Counted from the stretch's first letter, positions 7,786-18,161 are shown. The stretch is 64,000 nt of DNA from Planctomycetaceae bacterium (GCA_021732975.1 JAKFWC010000012.1:62001-126000), one strand, 5' to 3'. The notes: a model not told the origin generated them from the letters alone. Translations and numbers: made by a program.

Positions 7786-10700
7786 TCATTTCTGGGTTTG
7801 CAGGTAGGCGAAGAGGTCGCGCAGATCCTGCGGTGGGAATTGCTTATAGAGATTCTCGGGCATCAATGATATCGGCGAATCATGGAGTTCCTCGATTTCG
7901 GTCATGTTGATGGTCTGCCGCTCCCCTCTGGAATCGGCAAGTACGATCGCAGAATCGGTTCGCTCGATTGGCAAGCCGGTCACGATGCGGCCGTTTCGGG
8001 TTTGAATGACCACACTGACGTATTCCTTGCGGATGACACTACTGGGATCGACCAGGCTGACGAGGAGAAAGTCGCGATCCTGGCGATTCGCCGTGGTGAG
8101 GTCCGGGCCGACTTTTGTTCCTTCGCCGAAGAGTTGATGGCACGCCGCACAATGTTTTTTGAAGTGTTGTTGACCGAGGATCGGATCGCCGCGGGAAGCC
8201 CGGAGATCATTGTTCAGTCGGCGAACTTCGGCGAGTTTTTCTTCGCGCGTCGCACCATCGAGTTTGCCCCAGTGCTTGATGACGAGGGCATCGAGGCCTT
8301 TGTCTTCCAACAAGGCCACGCGCCGGATTTGCTCCAACGGGGTTGCCGCAACGGGAATTTTCCCTTCATCCACGGCCGTCAACCATGGCTTCGCCAATTC
8401 CGCTTTGCTCAGTAGAATATCTCGAATCCGCGACTGCACTGCCGGTGATGAAGTCTGATGGAGTTTCAGCAACTGAGGGGCGATACGATCATTGTTGAAT
8501 TGTCCGAGTAAAGTCGCAGCAGAGATCAGGATTTCTTCACGTTTCTCGGTTCTGATCAGGTCTAACGTTGCTTCAACGAGATCACCATCGCCGGACGTGG
8601 CAAGCAGAGTAAGCATGCTGGTTCGGACGGGGGTATCCACCTTCGAGTCGAACGCTTGGGACTTTGCAAACCGTAATGCGCTGGGGTTCCGAATCGCCAC
8701 ACCCACCGACAATAATGCGATGTCAGGCTGGTCCTGGCTCCAATCGAGCCACCACTTATGGCCGAACGGATTGACCTGACCAACCAAGCGCCGCCATTCG
8801 TCGGTCTGGACATCTCGCGGTTGCTCGTTCCAGCCGTTGAGAATTGGTTCCCAGAGAGCGTGGCGCGATTTCGCATCCGGCGCTGCCTGCAACAAGGCTG
8901 TGACGCAATCGATCCCTTGAAAAGTCCCTTCGGCGGTATAACGCCGAACCAGCCGTGGCAGCAGAAAGTCACGGCCCAATTTTGACTTCCACAACGTCGG
9001 CCGTGTGAACCGCTTCATCACTTCTTCGCGGCCGGATACGCTGTGTTGTTCCATGGCCCACCACCACAACAGTGGCAAGTAGGGATCATCAATGTCAACA
9101 TCGCGATTGATGTTCGCATTGATAATCGGCATCGCTTGCGCAGCGGGCAACCGGCGGGCTAAACACGCAAGCTCCTGCCGGACGGTGATGTCCGGTTCGC
9201 GCTCGGCGAACTCGTCCAACCGGTGGGCCATCTCATGGGTGACCCGTTCTTCTCCGAGAAACCGCACCGTCCAGGCCCGGACGGCCGGATGCGGACTTTC
9301 GAGCAGTTTCTCGATCTTGCGTTCATCGAGTCCGCCCAGGTTGTGCAGTGCCCAGAGACGTTCCAGCGCCGCGGTTTCGTCCACATCGGTGAGGGCGGTT
9401 GTCAGGAAACCGTCGATCAAACGTTTGCGTTCATGAAAGTTCATTGGGGGAGAACGGCGTGCGAGCTCCTGTCGAGCGCGGCGGACATACCACTGGTTGC
9501 GATGAGCGAGATTCTCCGCGAGTTCGTCGTTCGTGAAATTGGCCAAATCTATCGGCGGCGTGTGTCTAGGCGGCGCGTATTCCGTTCTTTTCGGAGCGAT
9601 GCGATAAATACGGCCATTGCTGCGGTCCCAGTCGGCGTCGGGATCGGGATGAGCCGTCCGCGCGTCGTGCCAGTCGGCAACGTAAATCGCACCGTCCGGT
9701 CCCATCGTGATGTCGGTCGGCGCGAACCACGGATCGTTCGCGACCAGCAACTCGCCGCCGTGAGCGGTCTGCACCGTCGACCCGCGCGGCTGAATGTCGT
9801 GCCAGTACACGCCGTGACCGAGCAGATCCCCTGCGATGTATTTTCCGCGGAACGATTCGGGAAACGCATCACCCTGATAGACAATGCCGCCGACGGTGAC
9901 GTGGCCACCGCGGAGATTCTGGTGCGGGACGTGTTCGAAGTATCCGTAAGCATGCGGATTGTGCAGGGCACCATGTTTACCGAATGACTTGACGTAGTAT
10001 CCGCCGGGCACGCCGTGGCACATGACGAAACCACCGTAGTTCGTGCTATAGAACAAGCGGCCGGTGCGATCAAAATCGAGGCCCCACGCGTTGCCACCCC
10101 CTTCACAGAAGAGCTCGAATTCCTTCGTGACGGGATGGTATCGCCATACGCCCTGCTGGAATTCGATCCCGCGGATGTTGGCGGTGACCGTGCTGCCCTG
10201 ACAGCCGTAAAGCCAGCCGTCCGGTCCCCATGTGAGAGAATTTGCCACGCTGTGGGCGTCTTCCATGCCAAAGCTGCTGAGCAGCACTTCGGGGTCACCA
10301 TCGGGAATGTCGTTGCGATCGCGATCCGGATAGAACAACAGGTATGGCACATTCAGTACGAAGACGCCGCCGTGACCGAAGGCGAACCCGGTCGCGAGAT
10401 TCAACCCGTCGACAAAATCGCGGCTGGCATCCATACGGCCGTCGCCATCGGTGTCTTCCAGAATCGTGATCCGGTCCGTCCCGCGCGGTCCTTTCGGCGG
10501 CGGTTCCGGAATGCGGTCGTATTTGGTGCGCGAGAACCGATCCACCGTCACCCGCTGCAATCCGTTCGGATTCGGGTATTGCAGATACTGAATGCCCCAC
10601 AAGCGACCGCGATCATCGAACTCAATCGCGACCGGTTGGCGGACCAGTGGCTCGGATGCGACTACCGTCACCTCAAAACCATCGGGCACGGTCATCTTCG

Positions 10701-10806
10701 CGATGGCGGCTTCCGGCGTCAGTCCCTGCGACCAGGCCGATGTCGCGAACAGGAGTACCGCGCTTCCCGCCGCGATCGCCATCCCGGCCCGTGCTCGTCT
10801 CATCAT
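7786..10806 (-). CDS. PVC-type dehydrogenase with HEAT repeats and C-terminal haem domain
   Basis: A protein of about 1006 residues, exported through a signal peptide (MMRRARAGMAIAAGSAVLLF...SAWSQ). The N-terminal half is a beta-propeller of the glucose/sorbosone dehydrogenase type (TVPDGFEVTVVASEPLVRQP, GPDGAIYVADWHD). Next comes an alpha-helical HEAT-like region. The last 130 residues match the Pirellula/Verrucomicrobium haem-binding domain, with the c-type motif CAACH and the SVIRKEYVSVVIQTRNGR and MPENLYKQF segments. Such proteins are thought to oxidise sugars or alcohols outside the cytoplasm and pass electrons to haem. ATGs at 10818 and 10806 are both possible; 10806 has AGGGA about 11 nt upstream. 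Confidence 0.92.
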   Translation of the reverse strand: MMRRARAGMAIAAGSAVLLFATSAWSQGLTPEAAIAKMTVPDGFEVTVVASEPLVRQPVAIEFDDRGRLWGIQYLQYPNPNGLQRVTVDRFSRTKYDRIPEPPPKGPRGTDRITILEDTDGDGRMDASRDFVDGLNLATGFAFGHGGVFVLNVPYLLFYPDRDRNDIPDGDPEVLLSSFGMEDAHSVANSLTWGPDGWLYGCQGSTVTANIRGIEFQQGVWRYHPVTKEFELFCEGGGNAWGLDFDRTGRLFYSTNYGGFVMCHGVPGGYYVKSFGKHGALHNPHAYGYFEHVPHQNLRGGHVTVGGIVYQGDAFPESFRGKYIAGDLLGHGVYWHDIQPRGSTVQTAHGGELLVANDPWFAPTDITMGPDGAIYVADWHDARTAHPDPDADWDRSNGRIYRIAPKRTEYAPPRHTPPIDLANFTNDELAENLAHRNQWYVRRARQELARRSPPMNFHERKRLIDGFLTTALTDVDETAALERLWALHNLGGLDERKIEKLLESPHPAVRAWTVRFLGEERVTHEMAHRLDEFAEREPDITVRQELACLARRLPAAQAMPIINANINRDVDIDDPYLPLLWWWAMEQHSVSGREEVMKRFTRPTLWKSKLGRDFLLPRLVRRYTAEGTFQGIDCVTALLQAAPDAKSRHALWEPILNGWNEQPRDVQTDEWRRLVGQVNPFGHKWWLDWSQDQPDIALLSVGVAIRNPSALRFAKSQAFDSKVDTPVRTSMLTLLATSGDGDLVEATLDLIRTEKREEILISAATLLGQFNNDRIAPQLLKLHQTSSPAVQSRIRDILLSKAELAKPWLTAVDEGKIPVAATPLEQIRRVALLEDKGLDALVIKHWGKLDGATREEKLAEVRRLNNDLRASRGDPILGQQHFKKHCAACHQLFGEGTKVGPDLTTANRQDRDFLLVSLVDPSSVIRKEYVSVVIQTRNGRIVTGLPIERTDSAIVLADSRGERQTINMTEIEELHDSPISLMPENLYKQFPPQDLRDLFAYLQTQK

Positions 10807-10923
10807 GATGAACGACATCCCTGACAACCAACAATCCGCCTGCGATTCGAGCGAGCCACTCGAGGCGATGGTGCCCCAGCATACGAGTCGCATCAAAAAA
10901 TCGCGATGGCTCGGCTGTCGGAT

Positions 10924-12117
10924 TTACTCGCGGGGTCGAGGTTGCCAATGCCCGTGCATCGCGGAGAAGCCTTCGGGAACGTTAGTGACGACACGAACAT
11001 CGGTACCATCGGCCCGCGCGACGTATAACTGCATCACACCACTGCAGTCGGAGCCGAACAGTATCCATTGGCCATCCGGTGAAGGACTCGGATGGTAGTG
11101 CCGTGTTTTCCGCGCCGACTTCGTCAATTGATCGACTATGCCATCCAATGTGACGCGCATCAGTTCAATACTATCCCCCACTTTCGCGGTGAAGTAGACC
11201 GCTTGCCCATCTCTGGTCCAGACGGGAACATCGCTGCTTTCGCTGTGAAAATCGGGGTACTTGAGTTTTTCGACCACACCGCGATAACCGCCGCGGTCGG
11301 CGAGTTTGCGCAGCCCGGTTCCATCCTTGCGAACGATGTGCGGATGACAGTCGTAGTGCTCGCCGGAGACGAACAGCAGCCATTCGCCATCGGGGGACCA
11401 GAGCGGCACGAAGTTGAACGGGTGGCCGGTTTCGATTCTGCGTTTGTTGGTTCCATCGGCATCGGAAACGTAGACCTGATAATTCTCGTGGTAGCTGATC
11501 CGCTTGCCATCGGGAGACGCCGTGTAACCGTACGCGAACCCGCCCCCTTGTCCGGAGACATCACGCTTGTTGCGACCATCCTTGTCCATGACAAACGGTT
11601 TGGAAATGCCGTTGATCAGCGGAGTAAAACCGTATCCCATTCCCTCCGGCAGAAAGAACAGTCCGGTGTTGTAGAGACTCACGCGATCCACGACCGTGAG
11701 ATTAGTCAGCGTGCCTGCTTGCAGATCGAGCAGGCAACTATCCACCAGCCAGCCTTCAGTCATGCGGAAGGTTTTGTGGGCTCGCTCCCATGCCGCATTT
11801 TCAGGGCTTTCCCACAAACTCAGGATCACCGCTTGCTTGCCGTCGGGTGACCAACCCGCAAACTGCGTCCATGCATGTGGTTTCTGCGTTAATGCCTCCG
11901 CGAGAACCTGGCGTCCGGTTCCGTCGGCACGAACAACACACGCCCGGTTCGTTTCCCAATTCACGAACTGGCCATCCGGAAGATCATTGCGGCCCTCGGT
12001 GTAACCGATGAGCCATGTCGGTCGGCGGCTGGGATTTGCCGCCGTCTGGCCGAACAGATATGTTGCGCTGGCGAAGAACACCGACAGGCAAACCATGATG
12101 CGGCGAAAGCATGTCAT
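10924..12117 (-). CDS. Secreted PD40/TolB-like beta-propeller protein
   Basis: A 397-residue protein with signal peptide MTCFRRIMVCLSVFFASATYLFG. It then carries repeated WSPDGKQAVI, SPDGKRISY, WSPDGEWLLF, WTRDGQAVYF and SPDGQWILF blades separated by ADGT motifs, the PD40 (TolB-type) beta-propeller pattern. Cell-surface or periplasmic binding is expected, without known catalysis. It is the first gene of a leftward block running through the haem dehydrogenase, isochorismatase, deacetylase and lepB genes, although 117 bp separate it from the next one. It diverges from the serine protease gene across about 60 bp. Confidence 0.85.
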   Translation of the reverse strand: MTCFRRIMVCLSVFFASATYLFGQTAANPSRRPTWLIGYTEGRNDLPDGQFVNWETNRACVVRADGTGRQVLAEALTQKPHAWTQFAGWSPDGKQAVILSLWESPENAAWERAHKTFRMTEGWLVDSCLLDLQAGTLTNLTVVDRVSLYNTGLFFLPEGMGYGFTPLINGISKPFVMDKDGRNKRDVSGQGGGFAYGYTASPDGKRISYHENYQVYVSDADGTNKRRIETGHPFNFVPLWSPDGEWLLFVSGEHYDCHPHIVRKDGTGLRKLADRGGYRGVVEKLKYPDFHSESSDVPVWTRDGQAVYFTAKVGDSIELMRVTLDGIVDQLTKSARKTRHYHPSPSPDGQWILFGSDCSGVMQLYVARADGTDVRVVTNVPEGFSAMHGHWQPRPRE

Positions 12118-12178
12118 CGGCAAAATCCTGGCGGGATAAATTCGTCGAATCGGCACACCCTACACAGTTTCCTTGGTC

Positions 12179-13006
12179 ATGGGAGCGCTCCCCTTGTTTC
12201 ACCGCTTGTTCTTCTCAGTTCCCACAGCGCTGATCTTTGGATTCGTTGTATTCATCATTGGTCAGCCCGTGTCAGCGGCCGATGTCGCGGAAGCGGCGCT
12301 GCGGGCCACAGTGCGAGTGACGGCTGACGGGAAATCCGGCACCGGCTTCTTCGTCACGCTGCCGGCGACCGATGAGCAGAAACCGCGGACAGTGCTCGTC
12401 ACCGCGGCACATGTTCTGGAAGACATGCCCGGGTCGAAGTGCGTGCTGGTGTTTCGTGCCGCCGACAATGAAGGCGGGTTTGTCCGCAAGGACACCGATG
12501 CCATCGTGAAAGAGGGCGACAAAAAAATGTGGCTACGACACCCCGTGGCGGACATCGCGGTGCTCGGCGTCACTCTGCCGGAAGGAGTTGATGTCCAACC
12601 GTTTCTGTTGAGCCAGATCGCGGACAGCCGTCATGTGGAAGAGCGCCTGGTGCGCGTCGGCCAAGACGTTTTTGTCCCCTGCTTCCCGGCGCAGGTGGAA
12701 GCGAATTCCGCTGGGTGGCCGTTGCTGCGGAAAGGATCGCTGGCCACGCATCCTCTCACACCGGTCGCCCGCACACCGACGATGTTCGTGGACTATTCCC
12801 ACTTCGGCGGCGACAGCGGAGCCCCATTGGTCGCGACGGTGAACGGCGAACCGCTCGTCGTTGGTCTGGTCTTCGCCATGTTGCGGCAGACGGACAAGAC
12901 CACCATGCCGTTTGAAGAGCGTACGCTGCATACGCCGTTGGGATTGGCCATCGCCGCCCAGGCACCGTTGATTAGGCAGACGATTGAAGCGTGGGAAGCA
13001 AAGTGA
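12179..13006 (+). CDS. Secreted trypsin-like serine protease
   Basis: A 275-residue protein with a hydrophobic signal segment (residues 8-32). The chymotrypsin-fold triad is visible: His78 in TAAHVL, Asp125 in HPVADIAVLGV and Ser213 in GGDSGAPL. The fold ends soon after the triad and there is no PDZ domain, unlike DegP/HtrA. It probably acts in the periplasm or outside the cell. An in-frame TTG 6 nt earlier is the alternative start. It diverges from the PD40 protein gene. Confidence 0.85.
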   Translation: MGALPLFHRLFFSVPTALIFGFVVFIIGQPVSAADVAEAALRATVRVTADGKSGTGFFVTLPATDEQKPRTVLVTAAHVLEDMPGSKCVLVFRAADNEGGFVRKDTDAIVKEGDKKMWLRHPVADIAVLGVTLPEGVDVQPFLLSQIADSRHVEERLVRVGQDVFVPCFPAQVEANSAGWPLLRKGSLATHPLTPVARTPTMFVDYSHFGGDSGAPLVATVNGEPLVVGLVFAMLRQTDKTTMPFEERTLHTPLGLAIAAQAPLIRQTIEAWEAK

Positions 13007-13011
13007 TCTCG

Positions 13012-13102
13012 AACCAGCCCGTAGCGCGAGCAAGGGCAGAATTGTTCCCGTGATCGCGTTTCCCGTGAAGATGGACTCCCTTGCTCGCGCTGCGGGTTGG
13101 TT
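13012..13102. repeat. Long palindrome between protease gene and metH
   Basis: Arms of about 27 bp (AACCAGCCCGTAGCGCGAGC... and its near-complement) sit around a roughly 37-bp centre, starting 5 bp after the protease stop. Sequence type is unlike the other elements in the window. Confidence 0.85.
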
Positions 13103-13239
13103 GGGGTGATCCTGAAAATCCGCCCGGTTGAGCTTTCGCCGAGCCCCGTCATCGGCGACAATACGCGGTTTCGGTCCCATTCCTGAGGGAAACCGTGGGC
13201 CCGCGCGAACCGTTGTCCTTTGTCGAGCCTCTGTCCAGC

Positions 13240-16200
13240 ATGGTTGATACGTCCCGCCCCGGCTTGTTTGAGCAGCTTCTGAACGACCGCATCCTCGTCA
13301 TCGACGGGGCGATGGGGTCGATGATCCATCGTTTCGAACCGACCGAGGCCGATTATCGCGGGGAGCGTTTCAAGTCGCATCCCATCGACCTGAAGAACGC
13401 CAGCGATGTGCTGGTCCTCACCCAGCCGCAGATGATCGCGTCGATTCATCGGCAGTATCTGGAAGCCGGTGCGGACATCATTGAGACCGACTCGTTCAAC
13501 GCGAACATCGTGTCGATGGAAGAATTCGGCCTCGCTGATTTGACATACGAGTTGAACCAGACCGCAGCGGAGTTGGCCCGTTCAGTCGCCGAGGAATTCA
13601 CAAAGAATAATCCGGCCAAACCGCGGTTCGTTGCGGGCAGCATCGGCCCGACGAAGGTGCAACTCTCATTCAATGCAGACAAGCCCGGTTACCGCCCGGT
13701 GACATTCGAGCAGATGGTTGCCTCCTATGCCGTGCAAATTCGCGGCCTGCTCGATGGTGGCGTCGATGTGCTGTTGCCGGAGACTTCGTTCGACACGCTC
13801 AACATGAAGGCGTGTCTGTACGCCATCCAACAGGTGTTTGAACAAGGCGGCCGCAAAGTCCCGGTGATGGTCTCCGGAACCATCTTCACCGGCGGAGTGA
13901 CGTTGACCGGTCAAACACTCGAAGCGTTCTGGGCGGCGGTGTCGCATGCGCCGATGACTTCGGTCGGTTTGAATTGTGCGCTCGGTCCGAAGCAGATGCG
14001 GCCGTATGTGGAAGCGTTGTCGCAGACCGCGAATCGCTACATCAGTTGCTATCCGAATGCCGGGATGCCCGATGGCATGGGCGGGTTCGATTCCACGCCG
14101 CCCGAGTTCGCCGGCATCATCCGCGAATTCGCTGAAAACGGCTGGGTCAACATCGTCGGCGGCTGCTGCGGCACCACGCCCGACTTCATCCGCGCCGTGT
14201 CACAAGCCGTGGAAGGTGTCACACCGCGTCGCATTCCGGATACGCCGCATTGGTCGACGTACAGCGGATCGCAAGCGCTGGTGATTCGGGCTGAGAGCTT
14301 AGAGCTAAGGGCTAAGGGACAGACTGAAGAAGTCCCCGCGTCCGATTCTCTGTCCCTTAGCCCTCAGCCCTCAGCCCTCAGCCCCAAACCCTTCCTCGTC
14401 ATCGGGGAACGGACCAACGTCACCGGCTCGAAGAAATTCGCTCGGCTCATTCGCGACAAACAGTACGAAGAAGCGTTGCAAGTCGCGCGACAGCAGGTCG
14501 AGAGCGGCGCGAATATGATCGATGTGAACATGGACGAAGGCCTGCTCGACAGCGAGCGGGAAATGGTCCATTTCCTCAACCTCATCGCCGACGATCCCGA
14601 TATCGCCAAAGTCCCGGTGATGGTCGACAGCTCCAAGTTTTCGGTGATCGAAGCCGGGCTGAAATGCCTCGCTGGGAAAGGCGTGGTGAACTCGATCAGC
14701 CTGAAAGAAGGGGAGGAAAAGTTCCTCGAACAAGCGCGGACAATCCGCAAATACGGTGCGGCGACCGTGGTGATGGCCTTCGATGAAGAAGGCCAGGCGG
14801 CGGATTGTGTCAATAAGGTCCGTATCTGTCAGCGGGCCTACAAACTGCTGACGGAGAAGATCGGTTTCCCGCCGGAAGACATCATTTTCGATGCCAACAT
14901 TCTCACCGTCGGCACAGGGATGGAGGAGCATGCGAACTACGCCGTCGAATACATCGAAGCGGTCCGTGAGATTAAAGCGACCTGTCCGTACGCCAAGACC
15001 TCCGGCGGCGTGAGCAACGTTTCGTTCTCGTTCCGCGGTAACGAAGTTGTCCGCGAGGCGATGAACGCTGCGTTCCTCTACCATGCCATCAATGCCGGGC
15101 TGGATATGGGGATCGTCAACGCCGGGCAACTGGCGGTGTACGACGAGATCGATAAGGAATTGCTGGAGTACGTGGAAGACGTGCTGCTCAACCGTCGCCC
15201 CGATGCGACCGATCGGTTGTTGACGTACTCCGACGAACTCAAGGCCCGCGGTACGCAGAAAACCGGCAACGAACCCACGGTCGAAGCATGGCGGTCGGAC
15301 ACGATCGAAGCCCGGTTGCAGCACGCCCTGTTGAAAGGGATCACCGACTTCATCGACGAAGACACCGAAGAAGCCCGCATCAAATACGGCCGCCCTTTGG
15401 AGGTCATTCAAGGCCCCTTAATGGCTGGCATGAATGTCGTCGGCCGCCTCTTCGGCGAGGGAAAAATGTTCCTCCCCCAAGTGGTGAAGTCCGCTCGCGT
15501 AATGAAGAAAGCGGTCGCGTACTTGCAGCCGTTCATGGAAGCGGAAAAGGAAGAGAAGGCTAAGGGCTTAGAGCTAAGGGCTAAGGGCCAGGCAGAAGAT
15601 GTCATGGCAGCCGCCACTTCTCCGTCCCTTAGCCCTCAGCCCTTAGCCCTCAGCTCTTCCCGCGGCAAGATTCTCATCGCGACCGTCAAAGGCGATGTCC
15701 ACGATATCGGCAAGAACATCGTCGCCGTGGTGCTGCGGTGTAATAACTTCGAGGTGCTCGACCTCGGCGTGATGGTGCCATGCGACAAGATCCTTGAGAC
15801 TGCGAAGAAGGAAGGCGTCGCCATCATTGGGCTGTCGGGGCTGATCACGCCGTCGCTGGATGAAATGGTTTTCGTTGCCAAGGAAATGCAGCGGCAGGGT
15901 TGCACTACGCCGTTGCTCATCGGCGGGGCTACCACCAGTGCGAAGCATACGGCGGTGAAGATCGCGCAGCATTATGCACACCCGGTCGTGCATGTGGTCG
16001 ATGCTTCGCTGTCCGTCCCGGCGGTGGAAAGCCTGCTTGATCCGAGTCGCAAAGAAGAATTCGCCGCGAAGAACCGCGCTTCGCAGGATCGTGACCGCAC
16101 GAACTTCGCCGGGATGCAGGCCAATCGCAAACTCGTGCCTTACACCGAAGCGTTGGCCCGACGGTTTGCGACCGATTGGAAAACGGTCGATATTCCTACC

Positions 16201-17418
16201 CCGGCGTTTCTCGGGACGAAGATTCTCGACAATTATTCGCTGGAAGAGCTGGTACCGTATATCGACTGGTCGCCGTTCTTCATGACGTGGGAACTGCGCG
16301 GCAAGTACCCGCGGATTTTTGAAGACGCCGTGGTCGGAGTCGAAGCAAAGAAACTGTACGACGATGCCCGTGCGCTGCTCGACCGCATCATCCAGGAGAA
16401 ACTGTTGACTGCCCGCGGTGTGTATGGCTTCTGGAAGGCCAGCACCGTCGGGGATGATATCCACGTCTATGGCTCGGAGAAGCCCGCTGTTGTGTCTCGT
16501 CCCGGGGTAGAAGAATCGCTGAAAAAATTCGAGCAGTACCTGTACTCGCGCGACATGCAGTTCTCTACCGACCGCCGCGTCGTCGCCGAAATCGCTTTGA
16601 AATCGCGGTCGCAATTCACAACGGACGAACTCATCAATCGCATCCCTCGGGCCAATCGACGTTCGCCGGCAACAGTCCATCGTACGGTCCGTCTCCTGGC
16701 GGAAACGGGTTTGCTGTCGATGTTCGGTGAAGGCGAAGGGGCACTCTATGCTCCACGGGCACAACTCATTTCCGAAGAGCTGGCCCGCAGTCCGGAACCG
16801 CTCGTCTGCTTCCCAATGCTCCGTCAGCAATGGGAACGCGAAGGTCAAAAAGATTTCCGTAGCCTCGCCGATTATATCGCCCCGGCAGACAGCGGCCGGA
16901 CCGATTATCTCGGGGCATTCGCCGTGACGACGGGCATCGGTTGCGACGAACTCGCCGGAAAGTTCGAGCACGAACTGCACGACGATTACCAGTCGATCAT
17001 GACGAAGGCCCTCGCCGATCGATTGGCGGAAGCCTTCGCCGAACGCATCCACAAGCAGGCCCGCGAAGATTGGGCGTATGGCCACGCCGAAGTGCTGACG
17101 ACCGATCAGTTGATTGAGGAGGAATACCGCGGCATCCGCCCCGCTTACGGTTATCCGGCATGCCCCGATCACACCGAAAAGCGAAAACTGTTCGATCTGC
17201 TCGACGCCGAGAAGGCTACCGGCATCGTCCTCACAGATAGCTATGCCATGCACCCTGCGGCCTCGGTCAGCGGCCTCCTCTTCGCCCACCCCCAGGCGCG
17301 GTACTTCTCGGTCGACAAAATCACTCAAGACCAGGTGGAAGACTACTGCCGCCGCAAGAACGCCCCCATCGAAGAAATCGAACGCTGGCTGTCGCCAAAC
17401 TTGGGGTACGATCGCTAA
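13240..17418 (+). CDS. metH: Cobalamin-dependent methionine synthase with Fur-like insert
   Basis: A 1392-residue cytoplasmic enzyme that moves the methyl group of methyltetrahydrofolate to homocysteine via cob(I)alamin. Homocysteine domain: zinc ligands Cys246 (GLNCALG) and Cys309/Cys310 (GGCCGT), one position off the E. coli ligands. The folate domain begins [16 protein letters not shown]. In the B12 domain the cobalt ligand is His821 in DVHDIG. The activation domain has [19 protein letters not shown]. coli MetH has 1227 residues. The excess is explained by two linker insertions encoded by palindromic repeats (near residues 351-383 and 773-806) and about 100 residues (roughly 1085-1187) inside the activation domain. 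Part of the last insert resembles a Fur winged helix ([27 protein letters not shown]). The ATG at 13240 is chosen over an in-frame GTG at 13195. Confidence 0.96.
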   Translation: MVDTSRPGLFEQLLNDRILVIDGAMGSMIHRFEPTEADYRGERFKSHPIDLKNASDVLVLTQPQMIASIHRQYLEAGADIIETDSFNANIVSMEEFGLADLTYELNQTAAELARSVAEEFTKNNPAKPRFVAGSIGPTKVQLSFNADKPGYRPVTFEQMVASYAVQIRGLLDGGVDVLLPETSFDTLNMKACLYAIQQVFEQGGRKVPVMVSGTIFTGGVTLTGQTLEAFWAAVSHAPMTSVGLNCALGPKQMRPYVEALSQTANRYISCYPNAGMPDGMGGFDSTPPEFAGIIREFAENGWVNIVGGCCGTTPDFIRAVSQAVEGVTPRRIPDTPHWSTYSGSQALVIRAESLELRAKGQTEEVPASDSLSLSPQPSALSPKPFLVIGERTNVTGSKKFARLIRDKQYEEALQVARQQVESGANMIDVNMDEGLLDSEREMVHFLNLIADDPDIAKVPVMVDSSKFSVIEAGLKCLAGKGVVNSISLKEGEEKFLEQARTIRKYGAATVVMAFDEEGQAADCVNKVRICQRAYKLLTEKIGFPPEDIIFDANILTVGTGMEEHANYAVEYIEAVREIKATCPYAKTSGGVSNVSFSFRGNEVVREAMNAAFLYHAINAGLDMGIVNAGQLAVYDEIDKELLEYVEDVLLNRRPDATDRLLTYSDELKARGTQKTGNEPTVEAWRSDTIEARLQHALLKGITDFIDEDTEEARIKYGRPLEVIQGPLMAGMNVVGRLFGEGKMFLPQVVKSARVMKKAVAYLQPFMEAEKEEKAKGLELRAKGQAEDVMAAATSPSLSPQPLALSSSRGKILIATVKGDVHDIGKNIVAVVLRCNNFEVLDLGVMVPCDKILETAKKEGVAIIGLSGLITPSLDEMVFVAKEMQRQGCTTPLLIGGATTSAKHTAVKIAQHYAHPVVHVVDASLSVPAVESLLDPSRKEEFAAKNRASQDRDRTNFAGMQANRKLVPYTEALARRFATDWKTVDIPTPAFLGTKILDNYSLEELVPYIDWSPFFMTWELRGKYPRIFEDAVVGVEAKKLYDDARALLDRIIQEKLLTARGVYGFWKASTVGDDIHVYGSEKPAVVSRPGVEESLKKFEQYLYSRDMQFSTDRRVVAEIALKSRSQFTTDELINRIPRANRRSPATVHRTVRLLAETGLLSMFGEGEGALYAPRAQLISEELARSPEPLVCFPMLRQQWEREGQKDFRSLADYIAPADSGRTDYLGAFAVTTGIGCDELAGKFEHELHDDYQSIMTKALADRLAEAFAERIHKQAREDWAYGHAEVLTTDQLIEEEYRGIRPAYGYPACPDHTEKRKLFDLLDAEKATGIVLTDSYAMHPAASVSGLLFAHPQARYFSVDKITQDQVEDYCRRKNAPIEEIERWLSPNLGYDR
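14291..14381. repeat. In-frame palindromic element in metH, copy 1
   Basis: Arms 14291-14323 and 14349-14381 (33 bp each) are inverted copies with a few differences. Each arm is built of 7-bp units of the form GGGCTAA/GGGCTGA. It lies between the homocysteine and folate domains and encodes a low-complexity linker ([10 protein letters not shown] ... [13 protein letters not shown]) without breaking the frame. A related element occurs again later in the same gene. Confidence 0.9.
15558..15655. repeat. In-frame palindromic element in metH, copy 2
   Basis: It uses the same 7-bp unit architecture as copy 1, with arms at about 15558-15589 and 15625-15655. It encodes [14 protein letters not shown] ... 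[12 protein letters not shown], very like the product of copy 1. It lies in the linker between the helical cap and the cobalamin-binding Rossmann domain, where an insertion is least likely to harm folding. Confidence 0.9.
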
Positions 17419-17555
17419 GTCAACATTGACAGGGTAACCCATTCTCATGCTCTACGTGGGAGTGTTTCCACCTTCACCCTGATTTCAGGTTCCTCGGCTA
17501 TGATCTCGGGTGTGTTGATCGTTCCGCCCCTCTTCGTCCGACGAAACCACACATC

Positions 17556-18149
17556 ATGGCGTTCTCGCATTCAATCTTTCGTTCCCCGTTGGCTGGAGGG
17601 AGTATTCTCGCCTTGATGATGCTCGGCGCAGTTGGTCATGCGGCGGAGACGAAAGTGCCGATCACGTTTTCCGGCGGCCATGACACGGACCGGAAAGATG
17701 GCGGGCGGCCGGTGGGACTGATTGCCGCGGCGCTCGGCGTGAAGACGGAAGTCTTTCGCGAGGCGTTCAGTGGGGTGACACCGGCGAAGAATGGTCGGCC
17801 ATCCGATGAGGATGCTCGCCGCAACAAGGCCGCGCTGATGAAGGTGCTGCAACCGCACGGCATCACCAACGACCGGCTCGATGAAGTCTCCGACTACTAC
17901 CGTTATCAGCCTCAACGTGGCGAACTCTGGACCAACAAAGCGGCAAAGGCGCACGCAGTCGTGGTAGATGGCAGGGTGAAGGAAATCGTCGTGACAGAAC
18001 CGGGGGCAGGTTACAGCACGCCGCCCAAAGCCACCGTGAAGGGAGTGGACGGTGTCGAACTGGAAGTAACGCTCAGCTTCGGCAAAGACCTGAAGACGAA
18101 TGGTTCGGTGAGTGGCATTGAGGCTACCAAAACCAAATCAGCGAAATAG
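17556..18149 (+). CDS. Secreted protein of unknown function
   Basis: A 197-residue product with a clear signal peptide (hydrophobic LAGGSILALMMLGAVGHA, cleavage likely after GHAAE). The mature part opens with ITFSGGHDTDRKDGGRPVGL and contains AAALGVKTEVFREAFSGVTP. It ends with an EIVVTEPGAGYSTPPKATV segment, a motif seen repeatedly in planctomycete exported proteins. No catalytic motif is recognised. It lies after metH and converges with rpiB. Confidence 0.75.
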   Translation: MAFSHSIFRSPLAGGSILALMMLGAVGHAAETKVPITFSGGHDTDRKDGGRPVGLIAAALGVKTEVFREAFSGVTPAKNGRPSDEDARRNKAALMKVLQPHGITNDRLDEVSDYYRYQPQRGELWTNKAAKAHAVVVDGRVKEIVVTEPGAGYSTPPKATVKGVDGVELEVTLSFGKDLKTNGSVSGIEATKTKSAK

Positions 18150-18161
18150 TGATGAAGAACG

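Noticed and set aside
13103-13239. Possible cobalamin riboswitch before metH
   Set aside because: I looked for the B12-box and the conserved GCCACTG element and found neither; there is only a small inverted repeat (CGGTTTC/GAAACCG).
15643-17448. A 601-codon open frame antisense to metH
   Set aside because: It mirrors the third-position bias of a GC-rich gene, runs across conserved MetH domains and encodes no recognisable protein.
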